From contig OZ023205.1 of NCBI GenBank assembly GCA_963995525.1, forward strand, positions 56,261,174 through 56,325,173: 64,000 bases of DNA, written 5' to 3'. Below, piece by piece: positions 1 through 11,118 of the stretch. The position numbers and the translations under genes are program-made. Source of the DNA: Escarpia spicata. Taxonomy: Eukaryota > Annelida > Polychaeta > Sabellida > Siboglinidae. Below the pieces are notes generated by a model. That model was given only the letters and a program-made list of their open reading frames with translations. It had not been told where the DNA came from and did not search any database. Positions within the stretch are counted from its first letter, which is position 1. Every line of letters begins with the position of its first letter.

Positions 1-2
1 AC

Positions 3-281
3 ATGGTCGATCTAGTGAACGATCTCATGCGAACGAGAACGAAGACGACACAGCCCCTAGGATGTCGAGAGTTCGGGTTGCGCATGAAGGGTATGAACAT
101 TCCTATGGAGTTCGTCGGCAACCCGCGCTATCGGGAGTACATGGAGCGGTGGCGGCGGCGACAAAGAGAAGAGGAGTCGGAGGAGTCGGCGGTCAGTTCA
201 GCGGGAAAGGCGGCGCGAAGACGACGTGGGTCTAGAAAGAGACAACGAGCGTTGGACGTCGTGACGTGGGAATCGGTGTGA
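3..281 (+). CDS. unrecognised basic ORF in the Polinton fragment
   Basis: This reading frame of 92 residues opens at an ATG two bases into the window, so it may be the C-terminal part of a longer gene. The middle is neutral (NIPMEFVGNPRYREYMERW, residues about 32-50). The tail is highly charged, with Glu/Ser and then Arg/Lys runs at residues 51-84. I do not recognise the family. It ends 2 bp before the ATG of the next small frame and shares the CGTCG-rich composition of the integrase, so it probably belongs to the same element. Basic tails of this kind are common in nucleic-acid-associated virus-like proteins, but that is only a guess. It could also be a chance frame in GC-rich DNA. Confidence 0.35.
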   Translation: MVDLVNDLMRTRTKTTQPLGCREFGLRMKGMNIPMEFVGNPRYREYMERWRRRQREEESEESAVSSAGKAARRRRGSRKRQRALDVVTWESV

Positions 282-283
282 CG

Positions 284-472
284 ATGCCGACACAACGAAC
301 GATAACGGCCATCGTCGTCGGCCTCGTCATCACGGTTATCGCTCTCTATATGTGTATAATATTCGTCGTTCATTGGTCGTCGTCGTCGACATCATGGTGT
401 CCGGGTGGCGTCGTCGTCGTCGTCCAAAACGAAAGCTTCGACAACGAACCGTTGACGACGACGACGAACTGA
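284..472 (+). CDS. possible small single-pass membrane protein
   Basis: From the ATG at 284 the frame gives 62 residues. A clear hydrophobic segment runs from about residue 7 to 30 (TAIVVGLVITVIALYMCIIF). It is followed by a short Ser-rich and Thr-rich tail. The last 80 bp overlap the start of the integrase frame, which opens at 394. Small membrane proteins are usual in Polintons, but I cannot match this one to a family. The tail is read from CGTCGT repeats, which are open in several frames, so it may not be genuine. The membrane segment is seen in the sequence; any function is unknown. Confidence 0.35.
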   Translation: MPTQRTITAIVVGLVITVIALYMCIIFVVHWSSSSTSWCPGGVVVVVQNESFDNEPLTTTTN

Positions 473-1525
473 ATGAACTCTACTTCGATCCGAAACGGGC
501 GGGAAGTTACGGCGGCGTCGACGCGTTGCACCGGGCGTCGACCCGACGACGACCGGCCGTCGAGCGGTGGCTAGCGGCACAGGACGCCTATACCCTACAC
601 AAACCGGTTAAACGACGTTTCAAACGACGTTGCGTCATTCGTGGGCGGTCGAAACCAGCAGTGGCAAGCCGATCTGGTCGACTTGACTAGGTTGAAAAAA
701 CACAACGACGGTATAACATTCCTATTGACGGTCATCGACGTGTTTTCGAAGCGGGCGTGGTGCGTTCCGTTGAAGAGTAAGTCCGGCCCGTCGCTCGTCG
801 CGGCCTTCGAGCGTCTGCTGAGCGGCGCGCAGCCGCCGCCGAACACGCTGCAGACCGATAAGGGGACCGAGTTTCTGAACCGACCCCTGCAAACGTTCCT
901 AAAGAGTCGCGGCGTTCATAATTTCGTGACGCATAACGAGGAGACTAAAGCGAGCGTCGTGGAACGATTCAATCGGACTTTGAAGACGCGCATGTGGCGT
1001 TATTTTACGAAACACGAGACGCTGCGCTACGTAGAGGCGTTACCGGATTTCGTGCATTCGTACAACAACGCCTACCATCGAAGCATCGGTAGGACGCCGT
1101 CGAGCGTCGACGCGACGAATCAGGAGGCCGTATGGCAACGCCTGTACGGTGGCGGCGGCGGCCGGCGGAAAAAACCGAAACTGCGCGAGGGAGATCGCGT
1201 GCGTGTCAGTAAGACGAGGGGTTACTTCAAAAAAGGATACATGGCTAACTGGAGCGAGGAGCTCTTCACCGTCGTAGAGGCGCACCCGTCCGAACCGCCC
1301 GTTTATCGCCTGAAGGAAGACGCCGGGACGCCGGTAGAGGGCGCCTTCTACGAACCGGAACTACAACGCGTAGTCGTTCCGAAGGACAAACTGTATCGCG
1401 TGGAGGCGGTACTACGGAGTCGCCGTCGTCGGCGCGGCGGCGGGTCGGAGGCGTTCGTAAAATGGAGCGGTTATCCGGCCTCCTTCAACAGCTGGATCGA
1501 CGCCGCGTCGCTCGTGGACCTATAA
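394..1525 (+). pseudogene. Polinton integrase with chromodomain, frameshifted
   Basis: This is a retroviral-type DDE integrase that would insert the element's DNA. The N-terminal part (394 to about 640) carries the family motif YFDPKRAGSYGGVDALHR and a basic stretch. The catalytic core continues in another frame from about 641. The first Asp is in WQADLVDL, the second in QTDKGTEF, and the Glu in VVERFNRT. A basic linker follows, then a C-terminal chromodomain (YRVEAVL, FVKWSGYP, NSWIDAASLVDL) ending at 1525. The two halves differ by one nucleotide near 640, where the upstream frame runs on out of register. The gene is therefore broken, unless the shift is an assembly error. All three catalytic residues are retained, so decay looks recent. 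The intact length would be about 375 residues, normal for the family. Confidence 0.88.
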
Positions 1526-1676
1526 TAGCGCGGCGGCGGCGGCGGCGGCGGCATGACGACTCGTTGGACGCGCCACGTGGGATGCTGGCGGCTGCACGAA
1601 GCGGGCTTATGCAGCGGAACTTCGTTCTTTCCGTATAAGGGGCCCTGCTGTATCCGCAGACCGCAGTGGCGCGACG
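1526..1676. other. short gap between Polinton genes
   Basis: It begins with a (CGG)n run at 1529-1552. One frame is open from 1553 to 1810 but is Arg-rich, overlaps the membrane-protein frame and matches nothing I know. I regard it as a shadow. Confidence 0.4.
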
Positions 1677-2014
1677 ATGATCGACGATTCAGCCGCGTCG
1701 CCTACCATCGAGGATACCACTCCAGACGTGCCCGTCAGCAAGGACGTTATCGACGCACCCGCCGAGTTCGACACCGTCCACGAACCCGTTCCATGGCGGC
1801 TCTGCGGTAACGAATGTCCTAAGGCCGAAATCGTATTCATCTGACAGGTCATCGTCCTGTACTTCGTCATCGCCGTTAGTATATACAATCTGACGCGGGT
1901 CAAGGCGACTCCAACCTGTGGACGGCGCTGTTGAGCAGTTGTCTCGGTTACCTGCTCCTGAGTCCGTCTATGAGCGGTCGACGACGACAAAACGGTGATG
2001 GCGGTATCGTCTGA
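1677..2014 (+). pseudogene. Polinton small membrane protein, broken
   Basis: From the ATG at 1677 an acidic N-terminal half leads into WRLCGNECPKAEIVF and then an in-frame TGA at 1842-1844. Directly after it the same frame reads a hydrophobic segment (VIVLYFVIAVSIYNLT). A frame change near 1890 is then needed to reach NLWTALLSSCLGYLL and the end at 2014. This order, a CxxxCPK motif before a membrane span and then a LWTALLSSxLGYLL tail, is what I recall for a small conserved Polinton membrane protein whose role is unknown. The stop codon overlaps the start of the next gene by 17 bp, as in compact viral genomes. With one nonsense codon and one shift it cannot be translated whole. Confidence 0.6.
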
Positions 2015-2291
2015 CTTTTACCTGACGCTACCGAGCAACGCGTCTATGAAGCGGCACCCCGAAAATACGTTGACGCACTACATCACGACGTTGCCGCGAC
2101 GTTTCGACCTGCCTGGAGAATGCGGATTGGTGACGCTACAGTACCCGCACACGTGGTACAACGTGAGAGAGGAGGACGCCACCTTCTATCTGTCGGCCCC
2201 GCTAGGCGAGCCCGGTTTTTACACGACCGTAGACGGTATCGGGATATACCGACAGGGTACGATTACTCACGGTTTCTACAACGGTTTGTGA
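1998..2291 (+). pseudogene. truncated Polinton protein (QYPHTWYN family)
   Basis: The frame starts with ATG at 1998, overlapping the end of the upstream gene. The first about 80 residues contain FYLTLPSNASMKRHPENTLT and LVTLQYPHTWYNV, which recur at the N-terminus of a long uncharacterised protein in cnidarian and other invertebrate Polintons. The function is not established and may be structural. The family match fades after GFYTTVDGI, and the frame stops at 2291 after 98 residues, far short of the several hundred usual for the family. The sequence turns AT-rich just afterwards, so this is probably the break point of the element. Confidence 0.6.
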
Positions 2292-2719
2292 AATTTTAGT
2301 GCAAACACGCGCACGCATAAATGACATATACGCGTTATTAGCATGAACATATGTATGCCCTATCTACTTGCATCACTTAATTGACAAACATGAGTCCAGT
2401 CTGTATATCAATCATTTATTCATTTTCCTTGATTCTGACTTCACTGTACAGTTTCACTGTACGGTGAACCAGAAAGTACCTTACTGTTGTGTTATTCCTA
2501 AGCACGCATTCACAAATGATACAACTATACACGAACATTATGATTAACAATTCCAATAAAAACCCATCGAAACACAAACCATCAAATGCACTCAATTTGA
2601 AACTTTGATCATTCAATACACAACGCAATGGTCTGTATTAAGTTTTGCATTTTCTCCCCCATTGGATCACGTGTGAACGGTATTTCACCAGTTTGGATAT
2701 TTATTTGTACCTATATGTA
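2292..2719. other. intergenic, 3' flank of the zinc-finger gene
   Basis: This is AT-rich DNA without a supported gene. Read on the minus strand, AATAAA occurs at 2705-2700 and again at 2420-2415. Either could be the polyadenylation signal of the zinc-finger gene; the first is only 15 bp past the stop codon. Confidence 0.4.
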
Positions 2720-4627
2720 TCACATGTCAGGTTTCTCTCTATGTGTATTGTGAGTGCGCATGTGTGAGTGCAAATCACGAGTGTATAAGAAGAGTGCACC
2801 ACATATATCACATTTAAAGGGTTTTTCCCCTGTATGGACACGCATATGTTTTTTCAAATAAAAACGACATGAAAACTTTGCCCCACAGATGTCACATTTG
2901 TAAGGTTTCTCACCAGTATGAATACGCTTGTGCACACTTAAAGCACCATTCTGCGTGAAGCGAGCACCACAGGTATCACACGTGTACGGCTTTTCCCCAG
3001 TGTGGATATAAACATGCGTCTTCAATGTAGTACTAGATGAAAACTGTGCCCCACATATATCACATTTGTAGGGTTTCTCGCCCGTGTGAGTTCGCATATG
3101 TGACCTTAAATTACCCATTTTTGCAAAGTGTGTACCACATGTCTGACATTTGAAGGGTTTCTCACCCGTGTGGGTGAGAATATGTGACTTTAATTGACCA
3201 CTTGATGAGAATTGTGCTCCACATGTGTCACATTTGAAGGGTTTCTCACCAGTGTGAGTGCGTCTATGTGACTTCAAACCACTATTATAAGAGAAACGTG
3301 CACCGCAGGTACAACATTTGTATGGTTTCTCTCCCGTATGGACACGAGTATGAGCTTTCAAATTAGAAGATCGTGTAAACTGTGCTCCACAGGTGTCGCA
3401 TTTGAAGGGTTTCTCACCTGTGTGAATGCGCATATGTGGCCGACGCTCACCATTAGTTGAGAAACATGCTCCACATATGTCGCATTTGAACGGTTTCTCA
3501 CCAGTGTGAGTGCGTACATGTGTCTTCAAACCACTACTACGAGAGAAACGTGCACCACAGGTACAACATTTGTGTGGCGTCTCTCCGGTGTGGACACGAA
3601 TATGAGCTTTCAAGTTAGAAGAATGAGTAAATTGTGCTCCACAGGTGTCACATTTGAAGGGTTTCTCACCAGTGTTAATGCGCATATGATTGTTTAAGTC
3701 ACTACTCTGTGTGAACTGTGCTCCACAAGTGTCAGATATAAATGGTTTTTCATCGGTGTGAGTGCGCAGATGTGACTTCAACTTACTTGCTGTATAGAAT
3801 CGTGCACAAGTACATTTGTGTGGTTTCTCCCCAGTATGGATACAAGCATGGTCCTTCAACGTACTAGAAACTATAAACTGTCCACCACAGATGTCACATT
3901 TGTATGGTTTCTCGCTTGTGTGAATGCGTCTATGTGACTGCAACTCACTATTCGCTGAGAAATGTGCACCACAGGTCCTACATTGGAAAGGTCTCTCAGC
4001 TGCATGAGTGCCCATATGTCGCTGTAGGTAACTATTATTTGAGAAGTGGGCACCACAAATGTTACTAGTGAAGGGTTTCTCACCCGTGTGAATTCTCATA
4101 TGTGTCTGTAAATTACCATTCCTTGAGAACGTTCCTCCACAGGTGTCACATTTGAAGGGTTTCTCACCAGTGTGAATGCGCATGTGATTCTTTACACCAC
4201 CACTCTGTGTGAACTGTGCTCCACAGGTATCACATTTGAAGGGTTTCTCACCAGTGTGAATGCGTATATGTCTTCGTAAATGAGTCATCGTTGAGAAGTG
4301 TGCTTCACACGTGTCACATTTGAATGGTTTCTCACCTGTGTGGATGCGCATATGTGACCGTAAGTGACTATTTACTGAGAAGTGTGCTCCACAGGTGTCA
4401 CATTTGAAGGGTTTCTCACCTGTGTGAGTGCGCATGTGATGGTTTAAACCACCACTCTGTGTGAACTGTGCTCCACAGATGTCACATTTGAAGCGTTTCT
4501 CACCAGTGTGAATGCGCATGTGGACCTTTAAACTCGATTTTCTTGCCAAGTGCGCTCCGCAAGTTTCACATGTGACTGACCACTTCCGATCTCCAAGGAC
4601 GTTCCTTTTCTCTATATCACGACTCAT
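2720..4627 (-). CDS. C2H2 zinc-finger protein, 22 fingers
   Basis: This is a 635-residue protein made almost wholly of C2H2 fingers, presumably a nuclear DNA-binding protein. After about 19 N-terminal residues come 22 units of about 28 residues. Most have the form CDTCGAQFTQS...LxxHMRIH and are joined by TGEKPFK or TGEKPYK linkers, the linker type of sequence-specific arrays. Nineteen fingers keep all four zinc ligands. Finger 7 has Ser for the first Cys, finger 10 has lost two residues and its CxxC spacing, and finger 11 has Ser for the first Cys and Asn for the last His. There is no KRAB, BTB, SCAN or other effector domain. The array is one uninterrupted exon. The start is the first ATG, but the frame stays open about 37 codons upstream, so an earlier exon may join there. 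Alternating near-identical fingers point to growth by internal duplication. The target is unknown. Confidence 0.88.
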   Translation of the reverse strand: MSRDIEKRNVLGDRKWSVTCETCGAHLARKSSLKVHMRIHTGEKRFKCDICGAQFTQSGGLNHHMRTHTGEKPFKCDTCGAHFSVNSHLRSHMRIHTGEKPFKCDTCEAHFSTMTHLRRHIRIHTGEKPFKCDTCGAQFTQSGGVKNHMRIHTGEKPFKCDTCGGTFSRNGNLQTHMRIHTGEKPFTSNICGAHFSNNSYLQRHMGTHAAERPFQCRTCGAHFSANSELQSHRRIHTSEKPYKCDICGGQFIVSSTLKDHACIHTGEKPHKCTCARFYTASKLKSHLRTHTDEKPFISDTCGAQFTQSSDLNNHMRINTGEKPFKCDTCGAQFTHSSNLKAHIRVHTGETPHKCCTCGARFSRSSGLKTHVRTHTGEKPFKCDICGACFSTNGERRPHMRIHTGEKPFKCDTCGAQFTRSSNLKAHTRVHTGEKPYKCCTCGARFSYNSGLKSHRRTHTGEKPFKCDTCGAQFSSSGQLKSHILTHTGEKPFKCQTCGTHFAKMGNLRSHMRTHTGEKPYKCDICGAQFSSSTTLKTHVYIHTGEKPYTCDTCGARFTQNGALSVHKRIHTGEKPYKCDICGAKFSCRFYLKKHMRVHTGEKPFKCDICGALFLYTRDLHSHMRTHNTHREKPDM

Positions 4628-5299
4628 TGCAACTGGTGCTACTCCTGTGACACGATCAATGTTTTCTTGTCCGTGGTGGCAAATATGTGTACAATATTTT
4701 TTTGACTCAAGGTCCTACGTCAAGTTGATTCATTGTCCTTTTCTTTAAGCAGATGTTACTGTTTCTAGAATTGTAGAAATGCTTGTTAGTTGTTGTCAGT
4801 GTGAGTGAGTCGTCGCAGTGTCATCACTTCAGTGTAGACACTTCTGACAAAAATGTCACATATGATGCTCCAGTCACCTGAAACAAGATCCAACTAGTTA
4901 TTATAAGTACAGACATTGTGAATTTGTTACTACAGTCTCACTTCTACAATATTTTTCTTTGTGTACAAAATGCTGGAAATGCACTTTCACGTAAGTATAA
5001 ACTTATATTTAATTAATTGCGATCGCCACTTAATCTCACTTAATCGACTTTCTTCCGGCTGTCTAATAACAAATACCCGACTGTCAGGGCCTACCGTCAT
5101 ATGGCATCACTTAATTTCGTCGACTGAACCTGTATTTACGCGTTCAACAAAAATATATTTAGTAAGAATGTGCGGTATAGTACAGAATATTTACAGATTC
5201 TCAGATCAATACATCCATCAAAATCACGTCCCACCATGTCTCAAGAACTGTATAACATTGACCCAGTAGTTGTTGTATTTCGTTTTGATTAGTAATCTC
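4628..5299. other. 5' flank of the zinc-finger gene
   Basis: Upstream of the ATG the zinc-finger frame continues without a stop to about 4716 on the minus strand, including a Cys/His-rich stretch (YCTHICHHGQENIDRV). A TAG immediately precedes it and could also be a weak splice acceptor. This may be extra coding sequence or 5' UTR. I see no clear TATA or CpG-rich promoter and nothing else up to the satellite. Confidence 0.35.
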
Positions 5300-8200
5300 C
5301 ACTGTGCAGCTTGAGCTCTGATCAAAGTGAAATACAGCTCCCACAACCTACTCCCGAGTCCTCACATCGCTGCACTTGAGCTGTGATCAAAGTGAATTAC
5401 AGCTCCCACAACCTACTCCCGAGTCCTTACATCGCTGCACTTGAGCTGTGATCAAAGTGAATTACATTTCCCACAACCTACTCCCGAGTCCTCACATCGC
5501 TGCACTTGAGCTGTGATCAAAGTGAATTACAGCTCCCACAACCTACTCCTGAGTTCTTACATCGCTGCACTTGAGCTGTGATCAAAGTGAATTACAGCTC
5601 CCACAACCTACTCCCGAGTCCTCACATCGCTGCAATTGAGCTCTGATCAAAGTGAATTACAGCTCCCACAACCTATTCCCGAGTCCTTACATCGCTGCAA
5701 TTGAGCTCTGATCAAAATGAATTACAGCTCCCACAACCTACTCCTGAGTCCTTACATCGCTGTAATTGAGCTCTGATCAAAGTGAATTACAGCTCTCACA
5801 ACCTACTCCTGAGTCCTTACATCGCTGCAATTGAGCTCTGATCAAAGTTAATTACAGCTCCCACAACCTACTCCTGAGTCCTTACATCGCTGTAATTGAG
5901 CTCTGATCAAAGTGAATTACAGCTCCCACAACCTACTCCTGAGTCCTTACATCGCTGTAATTGAGCTCTGATCAAAGTGAATTACAGCTCCCACAACCTA
6001 CTCCTGAGTTCTCACATCGCTGCACTTGAGCTGTGATCAAAGTGAATTACAGCTCCCTCAACCTACTCCCGAGTCCTCACATCGCTGCAATTGAGCTCTG
6101 ATCAAAGTGAATTACAGCTCTCACAACCTACTCCCGAGTCCTTACATCGCTGCAATTGAGCTCTGATCAAAGTGAATTACAGCTCCCACAACCTATTCCC
6201 GAGTCCTCACATCGCTGCAATTGAGCTCTGATCAAAGTGAATTACAGCTCCCACAACCTACTCCCGAGTCCTCACATCGCTGCAATTGAGCTCTGATCAA
6301 AGTGAATTACAGCTCCCACAACCTACTCCCGAGTCCTCACATCGCTGCAATTGAGCTCTGATCAAAGTGAATTACAGCTCCCACAACCTATTCCCGAGTC
6401 CTCACATCGCTGCAATTGAGCTCTGATCAACGTGAATTACAGCTCCCACAACCTACTCCCGAGTCCTCACATCGCTGCAATTGAGCTCTAATCAAAGTGA
6501 ATTACAGCTCCCACAACCTACTCCTGAGTCCTTACATCGCTGCAATTGAGCTCTGATCAAAGTGAATTACAGCTCCCACAACCTACTCCTGAGTCCTTAC
6601 ATCGCTGTAATTGTGCTCTGATCAAAGTGAATTACAGCTCCCACAACCTACTCCCGAGTCCTTACATCGCTGCACTTGAGCTGTGATCAAAGTGAATTAC
6701 AGCTCCCACAACCTACTCCTGAGTTCTTACATCGCTGCACTTGAGCTGTGATCAAAGTGAATTACAGCTCCCACAACCTACTCCCGAGTCCTCACATCGC
6801 TGCAATTGAGCTCTGATCAAAGTGAATTACAGCTTTCACAACCTACTCCCGAGTCCTCACATCGCTGCAATTGAGCTCTGATCAAAGTGAATTACAGCTC
6901 TCACAACCTACTCCTGAGTCCTTACATCGCTGCAATTGAGCTCTGATCAAAGTGAATTACAGCTCCCACAACCTACTCCTGAGTCCTTACATCGCTGTAA
7001 GTGAGCTCTGATCAAAGTGAATTACAGCTCTCACAACCTACTCCCGAGTCCTTACATCGCTGCAATTGAGCTCTGATCAAAGTGAATTACAGCTCCCACA
7101 ACCTATTCCCGAGTCCTCACATCGCTGCAATTGAGCTCTGATCAACGTGAATTACAGCTCCCACAACCTACTCCCGAGTCCTAACATCGCTGCAATTGAG
7201 CTCTGATCAAAGTGAATTACAGCTCTCACAACCTACTCCTGAGTCCTTACATCGCTGTAATTGAGCTCTGATCAAAGTGAATTACAGCTCCCACAACCTA
7301 CTCCTGAGTCCTTACATCGCTGTAATTGAGCTCTGATCAAAGTGAATTACAGCTCCCACAACCTACTCCTGAGTTCTTACATCGCTGCACTTGAGCTGTG
7401 ATCAAAGTGAATTACAGCTCCCTCAACCTACTCCCGAGTCCTCACATCGCTGCAATTGAGCTCTGATCAAAGTGAATTACAGCTCCCACAACCTACTCCC
7501 GAGTCCTCACATCGCTGCACTTGAGCTGTGATCAAAGTGAATTACAGCTCCCACAACCTACTCCCGAGTCCTTACATCGCTGCACTTGAGCTGTGATCAA
7601 GGTGAATTACAGCTCCCACAACCTACTCCCGAGTCCTCACATCGCTGCACTTGAGCTGTGATCAAAGTGAATTACAGCTCCCACAACCTACTCCCGAGTC
7701 CTTACATCGCTGCACTTGAGCTGTGATCAAAGTGAATTACATTTCCCACAACCTACTCCCGAGTCCTCACATCGCTGCACTTGAGCTGTGATCAAAGTGA
7801 ATTACAGCTCCCACAACCTACTCCTGAGTTCTTACATCGCTGCACTTGAGCTGTGATCAAAGTGAATTACAGCTCCCACAACCTACTCCCGAGTCCTCAC
7901 ATCGCTGCAATTGAGCTCTGATCAAAGTGAATTACAGCTCCCTCAACCTACTCCCGAGTCCTCACATCGCTGCAATTGAGCTCTGATCAAAGTGAATTAC
8001 AGCTCTCACAACCTACTCCCGAGTCCTTACATCGCTGCAATTGAGCTCTGATCAAAGTGAATTACAGCTCCCACAACCTATTCCCGAGTCCTCACATCGC
8101 TGCAATTGAGCTCTGATCAAAGTGAATTACAGCTCCCACAACCTACTCCCGAGTCCTCACATCGCTGCAATTGAGCTCTGATCAAAGTGAATTACAGCTC

Positions 8201-11118
8201 CCACAACCTACTCCCGAGTCCTCACATCGCTGCAATTGAGCTCTGATCAAAGTGAATTACAGCTCCCACAACCTATTCCCGAGTCCTCACATCGCTGCAA
8301 TTGAGCTCTGATCAACGTGAATTACAGCTCCCACAACCTACTCCCGAGTCCTCACATCGCTGCAATTGAGCTCTAATCAAAGTGAATTACAGCTCCCACA
8401 ACCTACTCCTGAGTCCTTACATCGCTGCAATTGAGCTCTGATCAAAGTGAATTACAGCTCCCACAACCTACTCCTGAGTCCTTACATCGCTGTAATTGTG
8501 CTCTGATCAAAGTGAATTACAGCTCCCACAACCTACTCCCGAGTCCTTACATCGCTGCACTTGAGCTGTGATCAAAGTGAATTACAGCTCCCACAACCTA
8601 CTCCTGAGTTCTTACATCGCTGCACTTGAGCTGTGATCAAAGTGAATTACAGCTCCCACAACCTACTCCCGAGTCCTCACATCGCTGCAATTGAGCTCTG
8701 ATCAAAGTGAATTACAGCTTTCACAACCTACTCCCGAGTCCTCACATCGCTGCAATTGAGCTCTGATCAAAGTGAATTACAGCTCTCACAACCTACTCCT
8801 GAGTCCTTACATCGCTGCAATTGAGCTCTGATCAAAGTGAATTACAGCTCCCACAACCTACTCCTGAGTCCTTACATCGCTGTAAGTGAGCTCTGATCAA
8901 AGTGAATTACAGCTCTCACAACCTACTCCTGAGTCCTTACATCGCTGCAATTGAGCTCTGATCAAAGTGAATTGCAGCTCCCACAACCTACTCCTGAGTC
9001 CTTACATCGCTGTAATTGAGCTCTGATCAAAGTGAATTACAGCTCCCACAACCTACTCCTGAGTCCTTACATCGCTGTAATTGAGCTCTGATCAAAGTGA
9101 ATTACAGCTCCCACAACCTACTCCTGAGTTCTTACATCGCTGCACTTGAGCTGTGATCAAAGTGAATTACAGCTCTCACAACCTACTCCTGGGTCCTTAC
9201 ATCGCTGCACTTGAGCTCTGATCAAAATTTATTACAGCTCCCACTACCTATTCCTGAGTCCTCACATCATTGCGATTGAGCTCTGATCAAAGTGAATTAC
9301 AGCTCCCACAACCTACTCCTGAGTCCTTACATCGCTGCAATTGAGCTGTGATCAAAATTAATTACAGCTCCCACAACCTCCTCCCGAGTTCTTACATCGC
9401 TGCAATTGAGCTCTGATCAAAATTAATTACAGCTCCCACAACCTACTCCTGAGTCCTTACATCGCTGCAATTGAGCTCTGATCAAAGTGAATTACAGCTC
9501 CCACAACCTATTCCCGAGTCCTCACATCGCTGCAATTGAGCTCTGATCAAAGTGAATTACAGCTCCCACAACCTACTCCCGAGTCCTCACATCGCTGCAA
9601 TTGAGCTCTGATCAAAGTGAATTACAGCTCCCACAACCTACTCCCGAGTCCTCACATCGCTGCAATTGAGCTCTGATCAAAGTGAATTACAGCTCCCACA
9701 ACCTATTCCCGAGTCCTCACATCGCTGCAATTGAGCTCTGATCAAAGTGAATTACAGCTCCCACAACCTATTCCCGAGTCCTCACATCGCTGCAATTGAG
9801 CTCTGATCAACGTGAATTACAGCTCCCACAACCTACTCCCGAGTCCTCACATCGCTGCAATTGAGCTCTAATCAAAGTGAATTACAGCTCCCACAACCTA
9901 CTCCTGAGTCCTTACATCGCTGCAATTGAGCTCTGATCAAAGTGAATTACAGCTCCCACAACCTACTCCTGAGTCCTTACATCGCTGTAATTGAGCTCTG
10001 ATCAAAGTGAATTACAGCTCCCACAACCTACTCCCGAGTCCTTACATCGCTGCACTTGAGCTGTGATCAAAGTGAATTACAGCTCCCACAACCTACTCCT
10101 GAGTTCTTACATCGCTGCACTTGAGCTGTGATCAAAGTGAATTACAGCTCCCACAACCTACTCCCGAGTCCTCACATCGCTGCAATTGAGCTCTGATCAA
10201 AGTGAATTACAGCTTTCACAACCTACTCCCGAGTCCTCACATCGCTGCAATTGAGCTCTGATCAAAGTGAATTACAGCTCTCACAACCTACTCCTGAGTC
10301 CTTACATCGCTGCAATTGAGCTCTGATCAAAGTGAATTACAGCTCCCACAACCTACTCCTGAGTCCTTACATCGCTGTAATTGAGCTCTGATCAAAGTGA
10401 ATTACAGCTCTCACAACCTACTCCTGAGTCCTTACATCGCTGCAATTGAGCTCTGATCAAAGTGAATTGCAGCTCCCACAACCTACTCCTGAGTCCTTAC
10501 ATCGCTGTAATTGAGCTCTGATCAAAGTGAATTACAGCTCCCACAACCTACTCCTGAGTCCTTACATCGCTGTAATTGAGCTCTGATCAAAGTGAATTAC
10601 AGCTCCCACAACCTACTCCTGAGTTCTTACATCGCTGCACTTGAGCTGTGATCAAAGTGAATTACAGCTCTCACAACCTACTCCTGGGTCCTTACATCGC
10701 TGCACTTGAGCTCTGATCAAAATTAATTACAGCTCCCACTACCTATTCCTGAGTCCTCACATCATTGCGATTGAGCTCTGATCAAAGTGAATTACAGCTC
10801 CCACAACCTACTCCTGAGTCCTTACATCGCTGCAATTGAGCTGTGATCAAAATTAATTACAGCTCCCACAACCTCCTCCCGAGTTCTTACATCGCTGCAA
10901 TTGAGCTCTGATCAAAATTAATTACAGCTCCCACAACCTACTCCTGAGTCCTTACATCGCTGCAATTGAGCTCTGATCAAAATTAATTACAGCTCCCACA
11001 ACCTACTCCTGAGTCCTTACATGGCTGCACTTGAGCTCTGATCAAAGTGAATTACAGCTCTCACAACCTACTCCTGAGTCCTTACATCGCTGCACTTGAG
11101 TTCTGATCAAAGTGGATT
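5300..11118. repeat. 65-bp satellite array, about 90 copies
   Basis: A head-to-tail tandem repeat with a strict 65-bp period: TTGAGCTCTG anchors fall at 5311, 5376 and so on to 11096, exactly 89 periods. Each monomer contains GAGCTC or GAGCTG, then TGATCA, ACAACCTA and CATCGCTG. Two coupled variants alternate: ATTGAGCTC and CTTGAGCTG. Rare variants recur at fixed offsets. TTGTGCTCTG at 6611 recurs at 8496, and GTGAGCTCTG at 7001 recurs at 8886, both 1885 bp (29 monomers). AGCTTTCACA at 8716 recurs at 10211, ATTGCAGCTC at 8971 at 10466, and CCTGGGTCC near 9188 near 10683, all 1495 bp (23 monomers). ATTACATTTC at 5461 recurs at 7736, 2275 bp (35 monomers). The array therefore grew by kilobase blocks. 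No reading frame is open across it. It ends in diverged monomers on the right. Confidence 0.97.

Larger units (their letters stand above)
1..2291 (+). mobile_element. Polinton/Maverick remnant (partial, decayed)
   Basis: This block is GC-rich and full of CGTCG and CGGCGG runs, unlike the AT-rich DNA after 2292. Its closely packed genes overlap as in a viral genome. It holds a Polinton-type integrase with a C-terminal chromodomain, a small membrane protein of the kind that accompanies it, and the N-terminus of a third protein common in invertebrate Polintons. At least three breaks are visible: a 1-nt shift near 640, a TGA inside the membrane gene, and a frame change near 1890. No polB, capsid or packaging ATPase is present and no terminal inverted repeat is visible, so the left end lies outside the window and the right end is truncated near 2291. 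Family knowledge: Polintons are virus-like DNA transposons. Assignment is firm for the integrase and inferred for the neighbours. Confidence 0.8.

Noticed and set aside
5300..11118. CRISPR-like periodic array
   Set aside because: There are no unique spacers; the whole 65-bp unit is conserved head to tail, and the context is eukaryotic. It is a satellite.
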